DNA from: Amorphophallus konjac
Lineage: Eukaryota; Streptophyta; Magnoliopsida; Alismatales; Araceae
Assembly: GCA_022559845.1 (NCBI GenBank)
Contig: CM040123.1
Location: 298,022,642-298,086,641 of the forward strand
Length of the DNA stretch: 64,000 nt
Reading direction: 5' to 3'
The notes under the pieces are model-generated. The model saw only the letters and a program-made list of their open reading frames with translations, was not told where the DNA came from and did not search any database. Below are positions 1 through 10,027 of the stretch, piece by piece (position 1 is the first letter of the stretch; every line of letters starts with the position of its first letter). Position numbers and translations under genes: made by a program.

Positions 1-601
1 GCGTCTTACTTTGGCAAGGGAATCCTCACTCGGGTTTGAGTGAGTGGTGGATGTAGGCGGACTGGTGTCTGGCTGAACCACCTAAAAACTCTGTGTGCCA
101 TGGCTTGCCTTGTGTGGTTGTCCACTTCTTCCACCTCCTTCACAGGATCAATCTGTATGTCTGGTTGAATGTATTTTGCCCGTTATTCGATTGTTTGATC
201 CTTCGATATTGTGAAGTGGTTGTTTGTGAGAGTGAATGATCACTATCATTCACTAGCTTATTAGTTGAGGATTCTGCACTTCGAAGAGCTTCTCTGTGTT
301 TTCCTTTTGATGTCAACAGTTGTGAAGTGTTGATCTATGAGTTTAGTAAAACTTCAGATTGTGTGTGTGCTCAACCAGTTTTAGTTCCTTGTCATAAAAT
401 CTGCTCTACGATTTGTCTGTCTTCTTGATGTCCACGTGCTTGACAAAGTGTCATATTGAAGCATTTGCATTTGTGTGTGTGGTGCAGCCCTAGTGTTTGA
501 TCGATTTCTGTGCAGAGTTTTTAATGAGGCTAATGTTTTAGAAAAAAATCTATTTAACCCCCCCCTTTTAGATTCCAACCTTGCACCTCTAAACTCTATC
601 A
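1..601 (+). repeat. TR-GAG1 5' LTR, 3' portion only
   Basis: This sequence matches 18333-18933 almost base for base, including the terminal CTCTATCA at the LTR end. It is followed two bases later by a tRNA-iMet primer-binding site, which fixes the LTR end at 601. The upstream part lies outside the window. Confidence 0.9.
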
Positions 602-603
602 AT

Positions 604-615
604 TGGTATCAGAGC
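604..615 (+). promoter_or_regulatory. TR-GAG1 primer-binding site (tRNA-iMet)
   Basis: TGGTATCAGAGC is complementary to the 3' end of plant initiator tRNA-Met and sits two bases after the LTR terminal CA. This is the usual minus-strand cDNA priming site. Confidence 0.95.
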
Positions 616-707
616 AGTCTCTGATTCATTAGATCTAACGATCAGCAGAGGATCCTACTACTTCTTAGTGCACAGTAATTTCTAGTTCATTTATCTGATT
701 AGCTTCC

Positions 708-3121
708 ATGGCTCATCCACCGATTTTCAATGGCTCCAATTTCAATTCATGGTTTAGCAGCATGCATAAGTTTGTTATATCAATTGATCCTAATCTATGG
801 AAATTAATTTCACACGGGCCACACAGACTACCAAAGAATAAGTCCAAATGGACTGACAGTCATAGATCGATGTGTGGTGAAAATCAGAAAGCTCTAGATT
901 TAATGAATGCAGCTACTAACAAGGCTTTCCATTCGTATTTTCATGATTGCAGGTCTGCTAAGGACATCATGGACAAACTAAAGACAACACTTGAGAGAAG
1001 TGAGGATAGCTGCATGATGGCAAATGAGAGTAATCATATTAATCAAGAGAGTGAGGATGACAGTCTGGTAAACCCCTTCGAGAACTATACTTTAGAAGAT
1101 TGGGTGAATGCATACAGTGATCTGTTAGTGCCTCACGAATAGTTAAGAAAACAAAATAAATCTTTGAAAAGAAGATTAAATGATGTGAAGAATGCTGGTT
1201 TTGAAAATGAAGACACTGAAGTACTGAAAACTGAGAATAATACTCTCAGAAAATAATTGAAAAATCTTGATGTAGTCAGTTCAGAACTTGATCAAGTCAA
1301 ATATGAAAATAGAGATATCAGAAAATCCATTGAAGAAAATGAAAAAAAACTCAAGAAACTTGAAGAGGAAAATAAGTTGACTTCTGAAAAACTTGATCCT
1401 GTGAAGTCTGTAAACTTGGAGTTTCAGAAAAACATTGAAAAGGATGAAGAAAAGCTTGAAAAACTCCAAGAAGAAAATGAAATAATCTCTAAAAACTTGA
1501 TGCTATTAAAGGTGTTAATTTGGAACTATAGAGAAGCCTGAAAAAATCTGAATCTAAACACAAACAAGAATTATCTTATGAAGATCAGATTTTAATAAAT
1601 GAATTGACTCAGCAGGATAAATTTAAGGAAGAAAATGAGAAGTTAAAACAACTAAATTCTGCTATATCTGAAAGACTTCTCACATTGGAAAGAGAGAAAA
1701 CCGTCTGTATAGACGAATCTGAAAAAGTTGCTGAGCTTAAAAAGGAGATCGAAGAATACAAAACTGCTAACAAAGTGTTGAATGAATTTGTTAATTACAG
1801 TGAACAAGAGATTGCTAGTTATGAGATACACATTGCATCTCTAGAAAATGAGATTCAGAATTTAAAAAACTCTTTGTCTAAATTTGTTGATGGGCAAGAA
1901 AATTTGGACAAGTTGCTAGGGGTCAAGGTTAATCTCAGAAAAGAAGGGTTGGGCTACAAGCTGATTAATAAGAAATATTTTTAAAATAAAATGATGACAT
2001 CTTTTGTAAAAGCATCAAATGTTGCCACCACCTCTAAGGATGAACAGCCCACAATCCAGAGAAATCATAAACAAAGCAAAACTCAGAAACATCTTGAAAA
2101 TCTAAAAACTCAAAAATAGAAATTCAACAATGAGAAAAATCATGCTTCAAAGAAATATAATGTGTCTTGCCATTACTGTGGTAAGTATTTACATTTAATG
2201 AATGATTACTTTGTAATGAAGAATGATGATTTGAATTTTGGTAAAACACATGCTAGGAATGCTCGTGCTAAGAAATCTCCTTCTGTTCAGAATAAGAAAA
2301 TCCATTGCTATTGTTGTGGTAAGGAAGGCCACATTGCTGCACATTGCTGGGTTGGCCAGGGAAGAAATGTTCACTCAAAACATATTAATTTCCCTGTCAA
2401 TAAAAAGTTTGTTGATAGAAATGAATTTGAGTCTAGAGGTAAGCACATTGTGTGCTCCCATTGTGGGAAAATTGGTCATACAGTCAAGCATTATTGGCAT
2501 GCTCAGGGAAAGGAATTTAATTCTAAACCTATAAATGTCCCTACAAATTAAAATGCTTTTGGTAGAAACAAATTTATTTTTAAAAGAAAAATACAGTGTT
2601 TTCATTGTGGGAAAATAGGACATGTAGCTGCACAATGCTGGTCTGCCAAGAGTAAGGGTAAATTTCATTCTCATTATGTAAATTCTCATGAGAACCAGTA
2701 TGCCTTTGGTAAGAATAAATCTGCTTTAATAAATCAGCATGTTGTGTGCTTCAATTATGGGAAGCTAGGGCATAGTGCTAATCATTGCCGGTCGACTTTT
2801 GAAAGAAGAAATTCTTTTTCTTGTTTTAATTGTGGAAAGTATGGCCATACAGTCAAGGACTGCTGGCAGATAAGAAACTTTCATCATAAAAATGATAACA
2901 AACCTAAACATTCACAGAAATTCAGAAAACCTGCTTATCAGAAACCTGTGAAAAATTTAGGAAGTTGTCACTACTGTGGAAAACCTGGGCATTCTATGGA
3001 TAACTGCTCCTTAATGTTATTTGATGATTTGAAAGCTCAGAAAATGTAGAGAGCAACTTTCAAAGGTGCCCCTGATAGTTCAGGACCCAAGAATTCTTGG
3101 GTACCTAAATCTACAAAATGA
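708..3121 (+). pseudogene. TR-GAG1 gag-like polyprotein, broken, with seven zinc knuckles
   Basis: The protein starts at an ATG 93 bases after the primer-binding site with a UBN2/DUF4219-type copia gag segment (708-1142). A long charged coiled coil follows (about 1150-1980, many EEN/KKL heptads). Seven CCHC-type zinc knuckles of the form CxxC-GK-x-GH-x4-C lie at 2168-3010. Four keep all four ligands and three have Cys replaced by Tyr. The frame ends after a short GPK-NSW-VPK tail at 3121. It is interrupted by stops at about 1140, 1254, 1982, 2117, 2549 and 3047 and by a frame change between about 1480 and 1604. Gag would form the particle shell and bind genomic RNA. No enzyme domain follows. 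Confidence 0.8.
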
Positions 3122-5938
3122 GAATCTTTTTTGCAGGAGTGTCTTAGGAGCTGAAGAATAAAAAGAGGAAGAATAAACCAAGGCACCTGAGTATGGTAAA
3201 ACCCCAGTTCTATTTTCTTCAGACTTGATTATTTTAGTTTTCAATAAGTCTCTTTAGATGAATGCATATCATAACTGATTTGTTAATTAGAATTTCATTC
3301 ATATCCGTTTATATCCTTGCATTATTGCATGAGTTTGACACTTGCATAAGTCCATTTGCATTTGTCTAAATATCTGTACGAACACACATCTCTGAACATC
3401 TACTGCATGCAGTTATTATCTGCATTCATATGTGCTTGGATACTGTTACTTCAAATTTACATTGCACATATAATTGCATTTGTACTGCATTGTCTTACAT
3501 GACCTTGTGGTATATTAAATGGTGATATGAACAATGACAGATTGAGTCTGTCTGGAATCCTTCACCATGCGAGAGGTGTCCTTTGGACCTAAGTGCTCCG
3601 CCAAGTACCATGGGTTAACTGTGTGTCTAGGACTCTATATTGTTGCATATATCTGAATTTGATCATGAGTATAATTCATCAAAATCCCTACATAATTGTC
3701 ATTGCACATGCTGCATTCAGAGTTGTCATACATGGCATAGAGACAGGGAGAGTCTGTCAAGATAATTCTTTTGAGGCTCATGCATATTTGTTTAGATTAA
3801 ACCCCCTGCAAAGTTTTCATGTCATATATGATGAGTTAATGCATTCAGTTAAGAGAAGTCAATGCATATGCATATATGTTGTTAATTGTATATCATTCAT
3901 ATTGAAAAATACCAAAAAGATTGATTGAGTGCATTTAGTCAAGGGGAGCATGTAACTAATTTTTGAACAGCATGGCTATACATCTGATCTATGCTTTCAT
4001 TCCATCACTATCTAGTTCGGTTGACCAAATCTGCTCATTTCGGTCAACCGAAATCTGCACTAAATAACCATTGTTTTGCTCATCCTGCTATCTCTGATCT
4101 TCTAATAATTCACAATGTCAGCTAGTTTCATCTGCCTCCATCTGTTCTAAACTCACTTGGGCTCAACACTTTCTTGAGTCTGAAATTTATTGTGTGGCCC
4201 CTACATTTGCTGAGGGGGAGCTTCACTTGATGTTCTACTGATTATTTTGAGCCTCCCATTTAATGCATGATCCTGCTGATGCTTCTGTTGAAAATTGGCT
4301 ACTCCTGAAACATTTTGATCAACCTGAAATTTGGGAAGATTTCAATTTGTATACCTTGATCATAAATCTAAAAAATAATTATAACAAGGAATCTTCTATT
4401 ATACATGTTTATAAATGTTTGAAGGATCAAAGTGGTTTAAATTTAATGTATTCATTAAGTTTGGTTGTGAAAGACTTGAAAATATCTGAATCACTCTTTT
4501 AATAAATCATAATCGACTGTCTCATGTATTTTCATGCAAGATCTTCTGAAATCTGAAAATTCTAAAATCATGGCTTTCTTTGGTTGAGATACATGTAGTA
4601 AGTATTATCTTTAAATATCTGATTTTTATGAAATGTCTAAGGGTCAAAAGCTGTCGGAGCAATGACTTTGGTCACTGAGAAACCATGTCCAAAAGAATGT
4701 GTCATGAAGTGCCATAGTTAACTCTGCTGAAAAATGATTGAAAAATAGGCAGAGCAATGGCTTGCACAATGACAAATACATCTCACTCATCAAAGAAATG
4801 AGTTGAGATATGTCATGAGGTGTTAATGTTAACTCTGTTCAATGAGGCATGACTGTTAGTCACACTAAGTGCTTAGGGATATTGGCGTCTAAACAACATC
4901 TATCCTCTAGTTACAAGGTGTGCACTGAACTACATTGCTCTTAAATTTTGTAGCATGAAAATTTTTGTTGAACAAATGCAATATTTGAATATTGTTACAA
5001 ATGAAATTTCTGAAAATTGCTGCAACCTTAGACAAAATCAAATGATTTCATGTTTGTTTAACCTCAATACTACTTCATGTAATTCCTAAAGGGGTCATTG
5101 AACTTTGAGTAAGTAAGATGAAGGAAGGTTAAACAAGACTGTCATATGAAGGTTTGGTTCAGTCGTATTAAAATTTGATTTTAGATATGAGTATAGAACT
5201 TTATTGACAAACAATGTATACATCACATTTAAACCATGATGTTCAATAAAGATTCATAAGTCCTTATAATGAAAGATTCTGAAACATATTTATTTCTAAA
5301 TTTATGGGATTGGTATCTCATTGAACAACCTCTTAAATTCCTTGATCATTTGGACATTCAGTCTGATTTACTGTGCTTAGTTCTTCACTCTACTGAAAAC
5401 TCCTTGCTTGCTCTCATTCCCTCACTGGCTGCATCTTTTTAGATTCTGCTGTTTGACCTTACTGCAGATTGGACTATTTCTTGCGTCAATCTCTCTTTGC
5501 CTGCATTGTCCATAAAAGTCCATGTGTTTTTTTCTGATTTTCTGATCATTTCTTCCACTCCTATCCCTATGTTCTGTCAAAGGGGGAGATTGCTTCATCT
5601 AGCTTAAAGAGGAAGGTTAGTCTGATTTTTGCATGCTCTGCTCGATATTCCTTCTTGGCTGTCCACGTGGTTTTTGCTGATCATTATCGTGTTTATTTTT
5701 TTTAATACACCTCACAGTTTCAGGGGGAGTGGGGTTACATGATTTGTACTGTCTGTCAGTTTTAGTTCATTTGGAAAGGGGGAGAATAATTCATGGCTCC
5801 ACCATATACATGCATGCTTCGCACTTCTTTCTACTGATTTTCTCAAACTATTATTTCCTTTTTGATGAAGTCAAAGGGGGAGAGTAGTTTGATATGAGTT
5901 AGCATGTTGCTCTATGGACTTATAGTGTTGTCATCATC
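3122..5938 (+). other. TR-GAG1 untranslated 3' interior with repeated polypurine tracts
   Basis: No recognisable protein domain is present. An open stretch at 4263-4502 has no family I know. Polypurine blocks of the GGGGGAG type occur at 4212, 5580, 5721, 5775 and 5873, before the final tract at 5939. A CGGTCAACCG-type palindrome pair lies at about 4016-4056. The first 60 bases after gag are recognisably similar to the same place in TR-GAG2 (51479 onward). Confidence 0.6.
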
Positions 5939-5952
5939 AAAAAGGGGAAAAT
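5939..5952 (+). promoter_or_regulatory. TR-GAG1 polypurine tract
   Basis: An A/G run with a GGGG core immediately precedes the TGTTG start of the 3' LTR at 5953. It would prime plus-strand DNA synthesis. Confidence 0.75.
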
Positions 5953-6345
5953 TGTTGTACCCCTGTGGTTTTGATGATGTCAAACACTATGACTCATTAG
6001 TCATATGGATTCATGCATTGCTACCATCATAATGATATGAGCAGAAGGTTGTGATTTTGATGATGTCATAATGTATATGTATGATTGATGATGATATATG
6101 CCTTAACTCTTCATGTGCATTCTCATGTGCATGCTGGAAATTATGGTACAGTACATTGGTAGGACAATTAGACTGTGGAGAATAATTGACAGTAAGAAAT
6201 CAGTATGAGGTAAGAGTAAAGCCAGTTAAAATCAGAAGAAATGAAGAAAAGCCAACATGGTCAATGAAGTCAATGCACAGTCAATAAATAGTCTAGTTCA
6301 GCTAGTCAAAGCCCTAGTCAATACAAGCTGTACTAATGGTTGATA

Positions 6346-7105
6346 GTAAGGTTGGTGCACCTCTTGCCAGCACAAGGCAAGGTCGGTGCACATACTGTTC
6401 AGGTCGGTGCACATACTGTTCAGGTCGGTGCACATGAAGACTTGAACCTATGAAGGTCGAAGCACATGAAGACTTGAAGCTATGAAGGTCGGTGCACATA
6501 CTGTTTAGGTCGGTGCATATACAGTTCAGGTCGGTGCACATTCAAGTCTTATGCATATAGGTCAGTGCACATGTTGAGGTCCTGCACTATCAAGGTTGGT
6601 GCACATTGAGTTTTATCATACAGAAGGTCGGCGCACATAAGTACTTAAGGTGAACAAAGGTCTGTGCACATTTTCCTTATGCATATCGAAGGTCGGTGCA
6701 CATGAGTACTTAAGGTGAACAAAGGCTGGTACACATTTTGCTTTATGTCACTAAGGTCGACACTCATACAGACCTTTTGTCTGTCAAGTCTAAGCATATG
6801 TTATCAAGATCGGTGCACATGTATATATTTTGCCGATTAAGGTCGGTGCACATGCATATAGTTTGCATATCAAGGTCGGTGCACATGTATGTATTTTGCA
6901 TAAAGTAGGTCTGTGCACATGAAGTCAAGGTCAGTGCACATGCATTAGCCAAGTCAAAGCACATGCATTTGAAGTCGGAGCACATTCACTCAAGTCTGAG
7001 CACATGCATAGATTCCTGTCTACGTAGGTCGGTGCACATGCACCTTTAAGGTCTGAGCATACCAGTTGAAAGGTCTGAGCACCCAAAGGAGAGGTCGAAG
7101 CATCA
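6346..7105 (+). repeat. Degenerate GGTCGGTGCACAT array inside the LTR
   Basis: About 28 copies of a 13-base motif GGTCGGTGCACAT and close variants occur at spacings near 21 or 33 bases. They lie in U3, upstream of the TATA box. Many copies continue as CACATGCAT, which contains the RY-type core CATGCA. TR-GAG2 has only one or two recognisable copies (for example 47693). Confidence 0.85.
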
Positions 7106-7451
7106 AGCCACTACCTCGATACACTCAATTAAGCTTGGATCTGGAATCTTTACAAGCCTTAAGCAATCCTGGTAAACCAAATTAAAGACCAAGCTTCAGC
7201 AACCATACTCCATGGACAGATTAATGGAAGCAGCTAGCTTGTGAAGCTCACAACAGTTCAACTGAGTAGCATCATAGGTACAGATGAAAAAGGCCAATAT
7301 ACCTGAAGCAACTAAGTTTGGCAATCTGGTGAACACAAGGAAGGCAGCAGTGATAGAACTCAAGGCAGCCATGTGACTGGCTATAAGAAAACACTTGAGA
7401 TCAGCCAATCATTGGTACTGCAGGCAAGTGGCACGTGAACCCAGGTGAGCA

Positions 7452-7456
7452 GTGCT
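7452..7456. repeat. Target-site duplication GTGCT, left of Tekay element
   Basis: GTGCT directly precedes the LTR end at 7457 and is repeated at 17468-17472, just outside the other end. A 5-bp duplication is the usual integrase footprint. Confidence 0.9.
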
Positions 7457-9962
7457 TGTAACGACCCGAGATCTGAACATCGGGAGAGGCCCGATAACCT
7501 GAATCTCGAACCGCCACCCACGAGTCCGAAGACTCAGAAGGGTTAAAAGGGATGGTGTGGAAATACACAAGAATTTAAAATAATTGCAGAACTACACATT
7601 TTATGATTAAGTAGGAAATTAAAGATTAACATTAAGCAAATTACATGGTCCACAATATAACAGTAGTCTAAAAATATTACAGTAGTCCACTACTAGTACA
7701 GCACAGAAAAGAAGGTACAACCACACGGGGATACCCCGGCCTGGCAATTGGCAACTAACCCTGGGCACCAGAATCACGTGGAGCCTCGTGAGCGCTCCCC
7801 TGAAGCCTCGTCTCACCTGAAACGGGAAAAACATGCAGGGAATGAGCCTTAAAACAAAAGGCTCAGTAGGGATCATCCGGTCCCCACCTCGCAAACCGAG
7901 AACACACGCGAAAAGCAGCTAAAAAGCTATCGCTAGCAAGACGTTGAACGGGGATCTGCAGGAATAAATAAATGGAAAAGCTCTGCTATGTCTAGTACCA
8001 AACACACGGCATGAAAACCAAGATAACTCATCAAAAATCTAAGAGTCGCTACCACACAAAGACAGGAGTACCAACCACTAGAAGCAAGGCCGGATGCGTC
8101 CACTGACGGCTTAGACCGCACCTCAGGTGCCCCCCTCGACCCCTGGTGGAATGAGGACAACATACTAGTAACCACAAAACAAGTGACTAGCTGGGGTCGC
8201 GCTCATCAGCGCGGGTCCAACCACCCCCAACCACGTGTGCACACACAGACCATACATCCTAGGTCTGGCCCTCTGACTGGTTTTCCCCTCAGCCGGACTC
8301 TGGCGTCAAACGTGGGGTCCTACAGAAACCAGTCTAAAAACCATCTCTCGAGGTAGCCTCGTCACCACTTCCTGGTGGGATCACTCGCGTGTCGGAAGGC
8401 TACGAATAGTAGAGGGTCACTGAAGGAGTAGACTCTCTTGTCACGGAAAATAACGTCTGAACCAGACAAAGTACAAGGGCCGCTTCTCGTACCGACACCG
8501 ACTCACGGTGACACAAGTCGAGAACACCACTTCCCGGGATCCCACGGCACCCTAACATGTGGCCCCCACATGACTGCCCAGAGGATATAGGCGGTCCACT
8601 CTAGGCCGCGCCAAGAATCTGAATGGTCCCGATGGGACCGTCCAGTCCTGGACCCAAAACACGGTGGAACGGTCTCCCTGGGACCATTCAAAGAAATAGC
8701 GGTCCATTCCTGGGCCGCCTGAGGGCGTAGATGGTCTCTCCAGGACCGCCTAACCCTGGGACCGAGGAAACTATAAATGGTCACTTAGTGGCCGTTTGAG
8801 CACAGGATGGTCCCACTGGGACCGCCTAGAAGGTCTAAATGGTCTCCTTAGGACCGTTTAATCCCAAAACGTTCCAACGGTCAAAACTCCTCGATGACCA
8901 CGCTGGCCAGCGAGTGAAAACGGTTGTCCATATGGCCGCTCCAGGGATAAATGGTCTATCGCGTGACCGCTTACCCCACCGATGCTCCCAAGATTGAAAC
9001 GGTCCACCTGGGGCCGCCCAAAGCCAAAGACGGTCTATCTAAGGCCGCTTAAAGATGAACACGGTCACTGTAAAACCGCGTACACTCCGTGAAATCGAGA
9101 ACGGCGAACTTGGCGAAATTTCGCCATTCCACGCCCCAATCACCCCCGGGTGATGGGGAAACAAAGGGGAAGCTTGTCCCCATGATCCTAGGCACTCAAT
9201 GGTGCCCTCAAACCACCAAACCACGTGGTAAAACACTAGATCAACGCTCAAAATCCCGAATCATGGATTTCCCACCCCGAGCTCAAATGGACCCCTCTCG
9301 ACCTCCCGTCGGCCTAGAAATCACGGGGAAGGAAACTACGGAGCTAGGGATTCATCACCCTACCTCGGAATCGCCCGAAACGTGGCGGATCGCCGCCAAT
9401 CTTCAAAACACCGCTTGAAACTCCACGAGTTCCCACGAGCTCACCGAGCACCGCACGCCGCCGGGATCGCCACGACGTCACCCTTGCCGCCACGCCGTCG
9501 CCCATTGCCGTCTGCAGTCAGAGGGGAGCACGCCGCCGTGTCCACGGGAGAGGGGGGTGAGAGAGCCGGCCGCGGGCGCTCACGGGGGAGAAGGAAGGAA
9601 GAAGAAGAAGAAGAAGAAGAAAAAGAAAATAGGGGTACTTATAGAAAATCCTGATTTTCCAAAAAATACAGAAAATAGAAAAATATATTTCCACGATCCT
9701 CGGAACACGCCGGTTGCGTCGGTACCATCCCGGAGTAGGTGAACGACTCGGTTCGCCCACTATTGGGGTTCCGTAGGTTTGCCGGAGAAAAACACGCGAA
9801 AACTGCGGAACACGTTCCGGAACCTCCGAAACTGATCCGAAACGCACGGATCCGAACCCGAAAGATGTCCGAAAAATAATTCCGGGCATAACAAAAGTAG
9901 ATTCTCCGAGAAAATAAATCGGGGACCCGAAAAGAAGGATCCGAAGGGTCTGGGATATTATA
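7457..9962 (-). repeat. Tekay 3' LTR
   Basis: It is homologous to 14824-17467. In element orientation it begins TATAATATCCC, an unusual TA rather than TG start, and ends GTTACA. It is about 140 bp shorter than the other LTR because it lacks a segment matching roughly 15940-16090. Confidence 0.9.
8588..9082 (-). repeat. Hairpin array GGTC...GACC in Tekay 3' LTR
   Basis: About 13 short imperfect palindromes of the form (A/C)GGTCY-N4-7-GGACCG(C/T) are spaced about 30-40 bases. Examples are ATGGTCCCACTGGGACCG near 8807 and ATGGTCTCCTTAGGACCG near 8839. The block lies about 900-1,370 bases into the LTR in element orientation, downstream of the TATA box. Confidence 0.85.
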
Positions 9963-9975
9963 GCCCTCCCCCCTT
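9963..9975 (-). promoter_or_regulatory. Tekay polypurine tract
   Basis: On the minus strand the sequence reads AAGGGGGGAGGGC and abuts the 3' LTR start. Confidence 0.9.
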
Positions 9976-10027
9976 AAACAAATTTTATCCTTGAAATTTA
10001 AAATGAAGTGCGGGGGAAAAATGAGAC

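Larger units (their letters stand above)
5953..7456 (+). repeat. TR-GAG1 3' LTR, first part (U3)
   Basis: It begins TGTTGTACCCC after the polypurine tract and is cut at 7456 by the Tekay insertion. The LTR resumes at 17473. A TTTTGATGATGTC segment near the start is shared with the start of the TR-GAG2 LTR (about 47325). Confidence 0.8.

Noticed and set aside
3122..5952. Search for a hidden copia pol in TR-GAG1
   Set aside because: No integrase, reverse transcriptase or RNase H motif is recognisable in any frame. The open stretches at 3593-3928 and 4263-4502 match nothing I know.
6314..6985. Open frames on the minus strand with repeated MCTDL motifs, resembling a Cys-rich repeat protein
   Set aside because: They are the reverse reading of the GGTCGGTGCACAT array in the LTR. 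There are no start context, domains or conserved extent.
8588..9082. Regularly spaced palindromic repeats resembling a CRISPR array
   Set aside because: The units are degenerate, there are no constant repeats with unique spacers, no cas genes, and the context is a plant retrotransposon LTR.
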